Assembly (NCBI GenBank): GCA_903830625.1
Contig: CAIKUK010000009.1
Location: 1-49,689 of the forward strand
DNA from: Candidatus Yanofskyibacteriota bacterium
GTDB lineage: Bacteria > Patescibacteriota > Minisyncoccia > 2-02-FULL-40-12 > GWA2-44-9
DNA length: 49,689 nucleotides
Reading direction: 5' to 3'
Shown: piece after piece, positions 1 through 10,129 of the stretch
How the letters are laid out: each line of letters begins with the position of its first letter
Position numbering within the stretch: position 1 is the stretch's first letter
Notes under the pieces: model-generated
The model's database searches: none
Told to the model about the DNA's origin: nothing
What the model saw: the letters and a program-made list of their open reading frames with translations, nothing else
Translations under genes and position numbers: made by a program

Positions 1-58
1 AGTTAATCAAATGCTTTAAAATCTAACATATGTTAGATTTTAAAGCATTTGATTAACT
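1..58. repeat. 58-bp perfect palindrome at the window edge
   Basis: AGTTAATCAAATGCTTTAAAATCTAACATATGTTAGATTTTAAAGCATTTGATTAACT equals its own reverse complement. Confidence 0.95.
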
Positions 59-149
59 CTGCTCCGAGCAGACCGCGCCCGCCTGAATGCTTCAGGCAGT
101 CGGGCGGGTTTCGAAGGGGTCCGGCGGACGAGGAACGACTAAACGGGTA

Positions 150-1385
150 TTACTTCAGAGTATCCAGCGCTTTTTGCAACTGAGGATCAACCGAGAGGTC
201 ACCGAAGATAATATTTTTCTTTTGATCGTCAGTGAGTTCAACTTTAATATCTGGTTCAATGCCTTTGAGCTGGATGTTAATGCCGGCCGGTGTAAACCAC
301 TGAGCCACTGTTACTTTTAATGAAGCGCCGGCATCTAGATTTACCAATTCCTGAACCACGCCTTTGCCGAAGGTCTTCTCGCCGATTAATTTCAAATGTA
401 AATCGTCATGGAGCGCGCCGGCTAAAATTTCCGAAGCTGAAGCCGATCCCCCGTTGACCAAAATAACCGTTTTGTATTTGGCTAGAATAGCATTGCCGTC
501 GGAGGTAAATTGGTTCTTAGTGCCGTCGCCAAAAACTTCGCTGACCACCGGTTGGCCTTTTTCAACAAAATATCCGGCGAGGTTAATGGCGGAATCAAGC
601 AGACCACCCGGATTATTGCGCAAATCAAGAATTATGCCGTCCGCCTTCGGGTTTGATTTTTCTATTTCATCAACGGCTTTTTTAAACTGACTATTAATGT
701 TTTCGTTAAATTCATAGGCCTGAATATAAGCAAAATTCTTGCCGTTCTGGTTTATCATTTTCCAAACAACGGTTGGCACCTTGATGGTTTCTCGGGTAAT
801 AATGATATCGCGAATTTTATTTTCGCTCCCTGAGGAGATGGTGATAGTAACCTTCGTGCCGACTTTGCCTCGGATAATGCTCACTGCTTCTTCAGCCGCA
901 AGGCCTTGAGTCGAAGTGCCGTTTATTTTTAAAATCTTATCGCCCGCCAAAATCCCCGCCCGCGCGGCCGGTGTGTTAGGCAACGGCGCGACGACTGTTA
1001 AAACATTATTTTTAACGCCTATTTCCATACCCACTCCGCCAAAAGCGCCGGAAATTTCTTGCGCGAATTGCTGGGCTTTAACCGGTTCAAAGAAAACCGT
1101 GTATGGGTCGCCGATGGAATTGACCATGCCTTCAACTGCCCCGTAGACCATCTTTTGGACATCCAATTTAGATTTGTCGACATATTTGGCCGAGAGATCG
1201 TTCCAGACTTTCCAGAAAATAGAGAAATCAATATTTTGAACTTTGCCCGTGTCCTGATTGACTAACTGCTGAATGGCGGCGGCCGTGGGCGCATTTTTAT
1301 TCGTATACAAAACTCCGCCCCCAAAACCAAGAGCCAAACAGATGATTATTACCAGTGGCAGCGATAATTTTTTAATCATGTTCAT
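150..1385 (-). CDS. S41-family C-terminal processing peptidase (CtpA-like, PDZ domain)
   Basis: N-terminal TM, PDZ motif, GGSASASEILAGAL and GEKTFGKGVVQ motifs. Confidence 0.93.
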   Translation of the reverse strand: MNMIKKLSLPLVIIICLALGFGGGVLYTNKNAPTAAAIQQLVNQDTGKVQNIDFSIFWKVWNDLSAKYVDKSKLDVQKMVYGAVEGMVNSIGDPYTVFFEPVKAQQFAQEISGAFGGVGMEIGVKNNVLTVVAPLPNTPAARAGILAGDKILKINGTSTQGLAAEEAVSIIRGKVGTKVTITISSGSENKIRDIIITRETIKVPTVVWKMINQNGKNFAYIQAYEFNENINSQFKKAVDEIEKSNPKADGIILDLRNNPGGLLDSAINLAGYFVEKGQPVVSEVFGDGTKNQFTSDGNAILAKYKTVILVNGGSASASEILAGALHDDLHLKLIGEKTFGKGVVQELVNLDAGASLKVTVAQWFTPAGINIQLKGIEPDIKVELTDDQKKNIIFGDLSVDPQLQKALDTLK

Positions 1386-1417
1386 TTAAACGTATGACAT
1401 TTTATTTACCCTCTCAC

Positions 1418-2224
1418 TCATGGGTGAGTGTAAGGGCGGATGCCGTTTTTGTAGAAATAACGAATAGCATCGATGATATGCTGTTGAGTTCGACGATTAA
1501 AAATAGCGTCGAGAGCATCAAGCGCGCCGTGCGACTCCCGACGATGATAGTGATACATTTTCGATTCTGGGAAAAATACCACTTGGTATCCATTCTCCCA
1601 GAAGTGGCGCGGCCAGTCAACATCACTCATATATAAATAAAAATGTTCATCCATATATCCGACAGTCTCTATGGCTTTTCTGGAAACCATCAAGGCCGAA
1701 CCCATCAGCCAGTCAACCGGCAGAATTTGGGTCAAATCTTTATCTTTCAGTAAAAATCTATTCAAGATATTTTTTACGAACGGCAGTTTACCCAAAAATG
1801 TTCGGCGGTAAACAATCGTGAATGGCGTATAAAACCGGAAGCATGATTGCTGATTAGAACCATCCATATTCAATAACTGCGGGCCGAGCAGACCGGTTTC
1901 GGGGTGCTTTTTTATATAGACGTATAGTTTTTCAAGGCTTTCGGGTAATGGAATAATATCAGTGTTCATAATGAACATGGCGTCGCCTTTGGCCGCTTTA
2001 AGCCCATGATTAACACCTTTGGTGTAGCCGATATTTTCTTTGAAAGGTAGATAATGAATGTTTGAAAATTCTTCAGTAGCGACAAAGGTCGTGTCGGCAT
2101 CAGTAGCCACGTCAACGACAATTATTTCATGGGAGAATGAATCTGAAATAACACGCTGAAGAGATTTCAAGCACAATCGGAGAAGCGGAGCATTCTTATA
2201 ATTTACAACGACTATGGAAAGCAT
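1418..2224 (-). CDS. Family 2 glycosyltransferase
   Basis: Starts at internal MLSIVVVNYKN; NTDIIPLPESL, GSALMVSRKAIETVGYMDEHFYLYMSDVDW motifs; ORF-track start 2317 overlaps the upstream gene. Confidence 0.87.
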   Translation of the reverse strand: MLSIVVVNYKNAPLLRLCLKSLQRVISDSFSHEIIVVDVATDADTTFVATEEFSNIHYLPFKENIGYTKGVNHGLKAAKGDAMFIMNTDIIPLPESLEKLYVYIKKHPETGLLGPQLLNMDGSNQQSCFRFYTPFTIVYRRTFLGKLPFVKNILNRFLLKDKDLTQILPVDWLMGSALMVSRKAIETVGYMDEHFYLYMSDVDWPRHFWENGYQVVFFPESKMYHYHRRESHGALDALDAIFNRRTQQHIIDAIRYFYKNGIRPYTHP

Positions 2225-2225
2225 T

Positions 2226-3251
2226 TTATTTAATAATATCTTGGAATAATTGTTTAATACCGGCCAATGTGCCGCCTTTGGGAACCAGGATATAAGCGCC
2301 ATTATCTTTGCTTTCAACCACTAGATTGTCGGTAGAAATAACACTTTTTTTGATTTGGTCGAATTTGACCTGATTGGCCAGACTAATATATTCACTGATA
2401 TTCCAAACTCCGACGTCAGTTTTAACATCGTTTCTTATTAAAGCTAAGACCGAAAAACTCTTTAAGGGGTCGCCCAAGAAATTTAGTTTGAGCAGTTTGT
2501 CTTTAATGGCAAAGATGATTTGTTGCTGGCGTCGAGAGCGGTCAAAGTCGCTTGAAGAATATCGGGAACGGGCGTAATAAAGCGCGGTTTGGCCGTCGAG
2601 ATGGTTCACGCCGGCTGGCAAAGAGAATTCGAAACCCCATTGCCCCGATTCCTTAAATGGTGCCGCCAAAGTGACATCGATACCGCCGAGCGCATCAACA
2701 ATTCCTTTGAATGATGAAAAATCAAAAACAACGACGTTATCTATATAGGTGCCAGAGATTTGAGATATTTTGTCTTTAATAAATTGTAAATAATTACCAC
2801 TGTGATAATAACCGTATTCGTAAGCGGAATTTATTTTGTCTTTGGTATTATCGTGGATAGTGACCCACAGATCTCGAGGAATAGAAACGAGCGAAGATTT
2901 TTTGGTGGTCTTATCAAAACTGAACACTTGAATTGAATCGGTCAGCAATGGCCCGCCAATATCCGCACTAGGGTCATCCGCCCCGCGAATACCAAGAATT
3001 AAAATATTGAGGCGGTTAGGGTCTTTGTCGGGCATGGCGTAATCGGGATCTGGTGTCGCAACGGGCAGCAAATGAGCATCATCGTGAGCGACAAACGGAT
3101 TTAAAATTTCGATTTGATGGGTGATGGCGCCAAGATAATATAATCCCAAGGCGATAATCGCGAGCATAATAAAATACCGCAGACGATAGAGGCGACTTCT
3201 TTTTGGCTGGGTTGCGTTCTGGTTTTCCGATGATGTATCAATAGGTTCCAT
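2226..3251 (-). CDS. LCP (LytR-CpsA-Psr) family protein
   Basis: TM followed by NILILGIRG..., DSIQVFSFD, SIPRDLWV, YARSRYSSSDFDRSRRQQQ. Confidence 0.93.
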   Translation of the reverse strand: MEPIDTSSENQNATQPKRSRLYRLRYFIMLAIIALGLYYLGAITHQIEILNPFVAHDDAHLLPVATPDPDYAMPDKDPNRLNILILGIRGADDPSADIGGPLLTDSIQVFSFDKTTKKSSLVSIPRDLWVTIHDNTKDKINSAYEYGYYHSGNYLQFIKDKISQISGTYIDNVVVFDFSSFKGIVDALGGIDVTLAAPFKESGQWGFEFSLPAGVNHLDGQTALYYARSRYSSSDFDRSRRQQQIIFAIKDKLLKLNFLGDPLKSFSVLALIRNDVKTDVGVWNISEYISLANQVKFDQIKKSVISTDNLVVESKDNGAYILVPKGGTLAGIKQLFQDIIK

Positions 3252-4315
3252 TATAAAAAATAAGAATGAATTTCAGCTGGACTGGCTTGAGCATGCTTCA
3301 TGATTTCTCGGCGCTTTTGAAGCATTCGGGGAATACCCCTGAAGAACCGTGGAATTTCCTTTAGCACTCCCGGTTCAAATAAGACGGCGTAACCAAGAAC
3401 TTCTATTTCACGCCAAATAATGAAGGGTAAATCCTTGAAGATATTGATTATATAATCATTTTTGATTCTTGTCCAGCGGGAATTGCGCCATTCTAGACGC
3501 CTTTTTTGGATAGGAATCTGCTGTCTTATCCCCACTCGACCGATATACCGGAACCAGGAACCCTTGGTGTGGCCCTTAGTGGTGCCTCGGTCATGCCAAG
3601 CAATGACATTGGGAATGAACATTTGTTTCCAGCCAGCTAAATGAATACGCCAAGCGACATCTAGGTCTTCGCCGTACCAGAACAAGTCATGGTCAGCGAT
3701 TTCTCCGAAGACACGGATACTTTCCAGAGCTTCTTTTCTGAATATCGGCACCGCGCCCTCCACGCCGAATATTTCACGGGCTGAACCGAATTGCACTCGG
3801 TCTGGTTCGCCGTGACCGATATTTTTTATTCGACGAGAGCGGTCTATTTTAAATCCGCAAGTATCTATTACCCCGCCAATTTTCAATTTAAAATTTTCAA
3901 TTTCCAAATCCTGAACATTGAATTGGTATATTTTCCCCTGGATTGCTCCCAATTTTAAATCATTGTCCATGGCCCGAACCGTATTTAAAATAAAATCTTT
4001 TTCCAGAATCACATCCACCGACAGAACCACGACATATTTTCCTTCGGACTGATTTAAAAGTTCTTCCTGTCCGATCCACATACCAAAGTTTAATTTTGAT
4101 TCAACAAAATTAAACTTTGCAAATCCTGAATTTAAAATTTTAAATTTAAAATTACTGATAATACTTTTTGTATTATCAGTGGAGCCGTTATCCAGAATAT
4201 TGATTTCAATATTCTCATGCGGATACGATTGCGCCAGAATGGATTCTAAACAGCGGCGGATATATTTTTCGCCGTTAAGAACGACCAAGTTAATGGAAAC
4301 GATGGAATTAGCCAT
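3251..4315 (-). CDS. Family 2 glycosyltransferase
   Basis: SINLVVLNGEKYIRRCLESILAQSYP, DNGSTDNT, EDLDVAWR; start moved to internal M at 4315. Confidence 0.88.
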   Translation of the reverse strand: MANSIVSINLVVLNGEKYIRRCLESILAQSYPHENIEINILDNGSTDNTKSIISNFKFKILNSGFAKFNFVESKLNFGMWIGQEELLNQSEGKYVVVLSVDVILEKDFILNTVRAMDNDLKLGAIQGKIYQFNVQDLEIENFKLKIGGVIDTCGFKIDRSRRIKNIGHGEPDRVQFGSAREIFGVEGAVPIFRKEALESIRVFGEIADHDLFWYGEDLDVAWRIHLAGWKQMFIPNVIAWHDRGTTKGHTKGSWFRYIGRVGIRQQIPIQKRRLEWRNSRWTRIKNDYIINIFKDLPFIIWREIEVLGYAVLFEPGVLKEIPRFFRGIPRMLQKRREIMKHAQASPAEIHSYFL

Positions 4316-5876
4316 GGACGTGCGGACGAGTCGCCACGATGGCCAGGGTCGCGACACAAAGAAGCAAAGCCCGTTCGTCAAAGATAGCCACGTCGGTCAT
4401 TAAGTAAACCAAAACCCAGGGCAACGTAATTAATAGTCCGCCAAAATAAGCCTGATATATCGGCTCCGAGGATTTTACGAATCGGTCATATGTTCGTTTC
4501 AGCACCAGCCATAAGAACCAAATAAAAGCCAACAATGCCGGCAGACCCATCTCCGCCGCCACTTGCAGATAAATATTATGCGCCGATGAACCAGCTTTGC
4601 TTAATTGAATATTCTGGCCGAGAACAACGGGGAAATTCCCGATGCCGATACCGACCAGCGGATTATGTTTGATTGAAACCAGGCTCTTATTCCAAATTTC
4701 CAGGCGTTGCTTAATAGACGTTTCGTTAAAATCCAGAATTGATCTTAATCGTTGTTCCATCAACAACGAGTTGCCCTTCGAGACCAAAAATTGAGGTGAA
4801 GCCAAAATAGGATAAGCCACGGCGAACAATAAGAAGAAAATAACCAGATAATAGGATAGATAATTAAAAATATTGATATGTGCCCGGCCAGCTTTGGTAT
4901 GACGCATGTAAACAAGCGCCAAAATAACCCAGAACACCATGGCCACCCCGCCGGCCCAGATACCTCGGGTACCCGAGAGAATAAGCATTAAAAAGATAAG
5001 CGGAATCCAAAGCACAGCTATTTTCCCGCGAGTAAACAACATGTCACGCATCTTGGCCGCTTGGCCGAGCGGCTTGATTAGCGTCCAGGCAAAGAATGCG
5101 GGCAGACCGAGCAATAAGAAAATTGGGAAGGAATGAGAATCCGGGAAAAGCGAAAATACCCGAAGCGAGAGCTGGTCTCCGAAATACGCGAACCAGGTGT
5201 TGCCGACGTGAGTGGCAATATACGACCACATCGTGCCGAATTCGCGCATCTGAATCCCCTCGCCCCAGACTCTCATGAACTGATAAATATCCATGAAATA
5301 AGTGGCCACCACTTGGGCTACGCCGACTAGTACCACGATAATGACGGGAATAGTAATGTTTTTAATGAGCCGTTTAATAAAGGCTTCGCTTCTGGCCGGA
5401 AAAGAAATGACAATACCGATAAGACCGGCATTGAAGAAATAAATAATCCGTTTCAGGCCTTCAATCTTGTCTGGCGCATACAATAAAGACAACAAACTAA
5501 GCCAGAACAAAACTTTAAGGATAGTTGACCAAGGGAATTCTTTAACCACCAGCCAAGGTTTTCTGAGAAATAGAATTAATGCCGTACCGACGTAATGCCA
5601 TGTTTCCCAAGTAAAAATCCACTTTAAAAATAAAATTATCGCCAGAATCCGCCATTGGTTTAAATTGTCATAATTTGCTGTCAGTGGAATGGCGATGAAA
5701 AGAGGAATGGAACGGACGAAAAATATCAGCCCGTCTTCCACGGAAGCGAACAGGAAATATAACACTAATAGACCCGTTTCATATAAAACGAGTTCGCGAG
5801 GAAGTTTACCGACTAAAATCAGTCCAACGAAGACCAGATGAAAAATAAAAAGCGGATTCAGTAATTTCTTAATCAT
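4308..5876 (-). CDS. O-antigen ligase/polymerase-like multi-TM protein (Wzy_C)
   Basis: Many TM segments; GTRGIW, NPLVGIGIGNFP, SAHNIYLQVAAEMGLPALLAF. Confidence 0.9.
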   Translation of the reverse strand: MIKKLLNPLFIFHLVFVGLILVGKLPRELVLYETGLLVLYFLFASVEDGLIFFVRSIPLFIAIPLTANYDNLNQWRILAIILFLKWIFTWETWHYVGTALILFLRKPWLVVKEFPWSTILKVLFWLSLLSLLYAPDKIEGLKRIIYFFNAGLIGIVISFPARSEAFIKRLIKNITIPVIIVVLVGVAQVVATYFMDIYQFMRVWGEGIQMREFGTMWSYIATHVGNTWFAYFGDQLSLRVFSLFPDSHSFPIFLLLGLPAFFAWTLIKPLGQAAKMRDMLFTRGKIAVLWIPLIFLMLILSGTRGIWAGGVAMVFWVILALVYMRHTKAGRAHINIFNYLSYYLVIFFLLFAVAYPILASPQFLVSKGNSLLMEQRLRSILDFNETSIKQRLEIWNKSLVSIKHNPLVGIGIGNFPVVLGQNIQLSKAGSSAHNIYLQVAAEMGLPALLAFIWFLWLVLKRTYDRFVKSSEPIYQAYFGGLLITLPWVLVYLMTDVAIFDERALLLCVATLAIVATRPHVHG

Positions 5877-7869
5877 GATGGATCGTGGATTTAATCATTT
5901 CCATAAATCTGCCAGTGTGAGCCGACCAAGTGTAACGACGAATGATTTCAGGCGCGTGTTCTTTTATTTTCTCACGGAGCGACGAATTTGTCATGGCTTC
6001 GCGGAGAATATCTGCGGTCGCATCAACCGAATCGGGATTGGCCACATAGAAAGCGTACTCGCCGAATATTTCCCGGCTTAGCGCATTATCGGCCACCACC
6101 GGCACGCTTCCCTGGGCCAAACCTTCAAGCGGAGGCAACCCGAAAGCTTCCCGCGACGAGACGTAGATGATAGCTAAAGCATGGCTGTAGAGCTGAATTA
6201 ATTCTTCATGACTGACGCGTTCATACCACGTCACCCGCCCTGCTCCCAATCGGAAATTAATCTCTTGGCGAAGCTGTCTGATTTTTGGCGGATTGTATTT
6301 ATCCGGTCCAACGACGATGAATTTTAAACCAGGAAAGTCGGGCGCAAGCTTCTCAAAGGCCCGCAATGCTTCTTCCAGATGGCGCCGTGGAAAAGCCTGG
6401 CCAACGAATAAAAGATACCGGCCATGGTGATTCTCTCCGGCCGGTTGCGGCGTATCAACGCCCAATGGATTTACAAAAATACGTTTGGGTTCAATATCAA
6501 ATAATTTCGCCAGTTCTTTCTTTGATGTGGCCGAGATAGCCATTATTTTGTTTGCCCGCCAGGTGGCCCAGGTGGCAAAAACCCGATAGGCCAAACGATG
6601 TTCGAGCCGCTGCTGTTTGGAACGCATCTCATAATAAATATCTTCGGTCAGCATGACCACGGAACGGCCGAAGAAAATAATCGGCAGCATGTAGTTCGGA
6701 AAGAACATCACGTCCAGCCGTTCAAACCAGAGCTGTATCGGCAGAAGGACAAAATAATAAGCGACGAATGATTTGTGCCGGAAAGGCTGGTCAATAATTT
6801 TTTTGCGGAAGATAGGATTATCCAAAAAAGGCAAATCGGGGATTTTTTCTTTAAAATAAAGATGGAATTCGAAATCCTGTTTCAGCTCGGGCCGAGCGGC
6901 GATATTTTCCAGAAGTTTGGTGATAATCTTTCCCACACCCCAAATCTCGTCTTCAATTTGTTCGCACTCAATGCCGACTTTGATTTTTTTAGAGATATAA
7001 CCCATTCTCTCCTGATAAAAATCAATCACACCGGCCATAATCGCCCGCGATTCGGCGGGATGAATGTTGGCCATTAATTTAAAAAATTGTTTGGCAAAAA
7101 TAAAAATACTCCAGAAGATAGTCAGGACTTTAAATAATAGCGGCGCATTTTTGAAATTAAAATAAAGCGCGTTACGGTAGTGATAACGCAAAAGCAACGG
7201 CGAACCCAGCTTGCCGGTGGTGCTGGAAACAGCATGATGGATTATCGGTTCGCTGAGAAATTCTACCGGCACATTTTCTTGGCGGGCTTTTTCGGCGTAA
7301 TCGGCGTCTTCAAAATATAAGAAATATTTTTTATCCAGCCCGCCCAATTTGACATAAGCCTCTTTGGAAATAACCAATCCTCCGCCAACTGGATACAAAT
7401 TTTCTTCATCCCCGCTCACCTTTTCATAAACATGTTCCAGGGTCGGTTTGAGCCAGTCAATTCGGCCGGCATAGGCCGTTCGGCCACCCTCATTCAGGGG
7501 CAGGCCAACGATACCCTTTTTGGGGCCTAAATTGGCTTTAAGACGAGCGATAAAGTCCGATTCAACCCAAGTGTCGTTATTAATCAAAACGGCCCAATCT
7601 GCTTGCCCTGAGCTTGCCGAATGGGCCTCGTTTTTGAAGGCTTGGGCTAAAGTTGGATTATTGCCTCCGGCAAAGCCTAAATTAGCCCCATTTCTGATGA
7701 TTTTAATGGGCTTATTAGTACAATAATCCTGAAGCTGTTGAACGTCTTCGGAACCATTATCAGCCACTATAATAGAGAAATCGGAGTCGGTTTGATTTTG
7801 GAGTGATTCTAAGAGTTTAATAGTGCTTTCCGCACCATTGTAATTTAGAGTAACGAGAGTGATTTTCAC
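5869..7869 (-). CDS. Fused GT2-GT4 glycosyltransferase
   Basis: N-terminal GT2 (VTLNYNGAESTIKLLESL, NNDTWV) and C-terminal GT4 (YLLFVGQAFPRRHLEEALRAF, SSREAFGLPPLEGLAQGSVPV). Confidence 0.9.
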   Translation of the reverse strand: MKITLVTLNYNGAESTIKLLESLQNQTDSDFSIIVADNGSEDVQQLQDYCTNKPIKIIRNGANLGFAGGNNPTLAQAFKNEAHSASSGQADWAVLINNDTWVESDFIARLKANLGPKKGIVGLPLNEGGRTAYAGRIDWLKPTLEHVYEKVSGDEENLYPVGGGLVISKEAYVKLGGLDKKYFLYFEDADYAEKARQENVPVEFLSEPIIHHAVSSTTGKLGSPLLLRYHYRNALYFNFKNAPLLFKVLTIFWSIFIFAKQFFKLMANIHPAESRAIMAGVIDFYQERMGYISKKIKVGIECEQIEDEIWGVGKIITKLLENIAARPELKQDFEFHLYFKEKIPDLPFLDNPIFRKKIIDQPFRHKSFVAYYFVLLPIQLWFERLDVMFFPNYMLPIIFFGRSVVMLTEDIYYEMRSKQQRLEHRLAYRVFATWATWRANKIMAISATSKKELAKLFDIEPKRIFVNPLGVDTPQPAGENHHGRYLLFVGQAFPRRHLEEALRAFEKLAPDFPGLKFIVVGPDKYNPPKIRQLRQEINFRLGAGRVTWYERVSHEELIQLYSHALAIIYVSSREAFGLPPLEGLAQGSVPVVADNALSREIFGEYAFYVANPDSVDATADILREAMTNSSLREKIKEHAPEIIRRYTWSAHTGRFMEMIKSTIHHD

Positions 7870-7893
7870 TACGATATTCTAGCAAAAATCGGC

Positions 7894-9486
7894 CTAACCT
7901 TCAATAACTCCGAGTTTAACCAGACGTGAGAGAATAGCTCCGTTTTTACGGCCAAAAACTTTGGCCAGCTTGGCAATGCTCCGGTCTTGAGAAAACCTTC
8001 TGATTAACTCCTCATCCTGTTCTTCGTCCCAAGGCCGATACGCATTTGGGTGTGTTTCTCGGATAGTGTCATATCCTGAACCGACTTTAACCGGCTTGGT
8101 TTCTTGTTGATTTAATATGGAATCAACCTGGCCGTCGCAGGCCAATATAAAATTATCCTGTCTTTTTTGAATTTCTTTTTTGGATAAATCTGCAAATTCT
8201 TTTTGAGCCGTGCTAGAAGCCAATTGGAATTCTTTTTCCTTATCAATCACGTCCGGATGGACTTGGAAAGCTTTTTGATTCCAGCCGATGAGATGCACAC
8301 CGGATAATCGGCGAACGCGGGACAAGGCCACATAGCCCTGGCCGTATTCAAAGACTTCACTTAAATCCATCACCGCTTCGTCCAAGCTCATACCCTGGCT
8401 CTTGTGCACTGTGATCGCCCACGCCAAACGCAATGGGAATTGGGTGATACTGGCTTTATGTTCTCCACCTTCTTCAATCGCCCAATCCATCGGCTCGGCG
8501 GTGATGAGTTGGCCGGCGCGAGTGCGAATCATGGGGTAGTTGTCATCTTCGCGAAAACCTTCCACCACACCTAGCGTGCCATTCACGAATCCGGCCCGCG
8601 GATTATTCTTGGTGAACATCACTGATGCGCCAATTTTTAAATTTAAAAATTCCGGAGACAAACAGCCTTTGGCTAGCGTCACCACCAATTTTGCCGGGCC
8701 GTAAGAACGCATTTTGAATTCTCTTGATTCGCCCGGCAATTGTGAAAGCATGTCTTTGTTCACCAAGTCCACATCCACATTGTGAGAAAAAAGTTTGGGC
8801 GCGTCGTGGGGCACTTTATCATAAGTTGTGCGCCGGCTTTCAATATGCTCAACGTGTTTCATGCCAAAAGTATTATCGCGGATAGCCGACAACACACCCA
8901 GATAATCTTTGTCGTCTTGGCGGTGCTGTTCGGTCAGATAACAAGTCGCCGGATGGGCTCTGGTCCAAGCGGAAGAATCATAAGCAAAGCGCGCTTCCGG
9001 TTCATCAAGTAAAACAATTTGGTCAGGGTCGTCTTCGTTTTTGCGTCTGATAATCGGCGGTAGCTGAAAAAAGTCGCCCACTAAAACAACCTGCAAACCG
9101 CCGAAAGGTTCATAGTTTTGGCGGGCTTCACGGCAAACGGCTTCCACCATCGCCAGCGTCGCCGGCGCCAGCATAGACACTTCATCAATAATTAAAACTT
9201 TGGTCCCGCGCATTCTTTTTCCTATATGTTTACTAGACGCAATATGGCGAATGTCTCCGATATCTAAGCTGGTGTGAATACCAATCCCGCTCCAAGAATG
9301 AATGGTCATGCCACCGATATGCGTCGCGGCAATGCCGGTGGAAGCAGTGATGGCTGGTTCAATGCCATGGGTACGCAAATACTGCACGTACTCGTTGACG
9401 ATGTAGCTCTTGCCTGAGCCCGGTTCTCCGGTCAAAAAAACATTCGCCCCGGTCTTTAAAATTGTCAGCGCTTCGTTCTGTGTCAT
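7894..9486 (-). CDS. PIF1/RecD-like AAA helicase
   Basis: Walker A GEPGSGKS, LIIDEVSML, VVLVGDFFQLPP, AWAITVHKSQGMSLDEAVMDL, GQGYVALSRVR. Confidence 0.88.
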   Translation of the reverse strand: MTQNEALTILKTGANVFLTGEPGSGKSYIVNEYVQYLRTHGIEPAITASTGIAATHIGGMTIHSWSGIGIHTSLDIGDIRHIASSKHIGKRMRGTKVLIIDEVSMLAPATLAMVEAVCREARQNYEPFGGLQVVLVGDFFQLPPIIRRKNEDDPDQIVLLDEPEARFAYDSSAWTRAHPATCYLTEQHRQDDKDYLGVLSAIRDNTFGMKHVEHIESRRTTYDKVPHDAPKLFSHNVDVDLVNKDMLSQLPGESREFKMRSYGPAKLVVTLAKGCLSPEFLNLKIGASVMFTKNNPRAGFVNGTLGVVEGFREDDNYPMIRTRAGQLITAEPMDWAIEEGGEHKASITQFPLRLAWAITVHKSQGMSLDEAVMDLSEVFEYGQGYVALSRVRRLSGVHLIGWNQKAFQVHPDVIDKEKEFQLASSTAQKEFADLSKKEIQKRQDNFILACDGQVDSILNQQETKPVKVGSGYDTIRETHPNAYRPWDEEQDEELIRRFSQDRSIAKLAKVFGRKNGAILSRLVKLGVIEG

Positions 9487-9552
9487 TTTGGGATTGTATT
9501 AACGGGTTGATTATACAATTCCAAAAAGTCTTTGGCTAATCAAAAAAGAAAA

Positions 9553-9599
9553 ACGGGGGTCGTCGCAGAAGCTCGCGCTTCTTTGAACAAATCCCCCGT
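9553..9599 (-). terminator. Intrinsic terminator of the 9613-10074 gene
   Basis: Minus strand ACGGGGG...CCCCCGT followed by TTTTCTTTTTT. Confidence 0.7.
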
Positions 9600-9612
9600 C
9601 ATGGGCCGCCGG

Positions 9613-10074
9613 CTACTCCACGTAGTCCCGGCTCGGGTCGGCGTGAATCTTCACCATCGCTTCGATACAGAGCGCCTGGTATGCTGCGGCGACACAGTTG
9701 GCGATCATCTCATCAAAGTATGACTGGACCCCCGACACGCCCACAGGAATGCCGTTGAAATTGACGCCACCGGCGTGCTTTGTGTCGCCCACCATTAATC
9801 GGTGTGGTTCCAATTGCGCGACATGGCGACTACTGAGACCGCTGCGCCCAGCAAGACAAGCCTTGTGGAGAGCCAGCCTGTGGTAATCATGTTCCCATTT
9901 TCCCTCATCCCCCAAAGACTTCTGGCCCAGAATATTGCCCTCCAGAGGGTCGAGGATCACGATTGCCAGATCGCCGCGCTTGACGACCCCATCTGTGACC
10001 AACTTCTCAATCATCGGCAGAACCATCAGGATTGCACGTTGAGCCATATCCGGTGCCAAAAGAACGCTTACCAT
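9613..10074 (-). CDS. Small protein, faint GlcG/HbpS-like resemblance
   Basis: SD GGAGGTGA before ATG; ...GGVNFNGIPVGVSGVQSYFDEMIANCVAAAYQAL; own terminator. Confidence 0.6.
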   Translation of the reverse strand: MVSVLLAPDMAQRAILMVLPMIEKLVTDGVVKRGDLAIVILDPLEGNILGQKSLGDEGKWEHDYHRLALHKACLAGRSGLSSRHVAQLEPHRLMVGDTKHAGGVNFNGIPVGVSGVQSYFDEMIANCVAAAYQALCIEAMVKIHADPSRDYVE

Positions 10075-10129
10075 CCGTCACCTCCAGTAGTCATTATTCT
10101 ACATTATTTGCGAAAAAAGTAAAGCCGAA

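Noticed and set aside
1410-1440. Hairpin CACTCA-ccca-TGAGTG at the end of the GT2 gene as a member of the ACCCCCACAC element family
   Set aside because: Short stem, no second interleaved pair, no HPHT...VGV coding pattern; more likely a weak gene-end hairpin.
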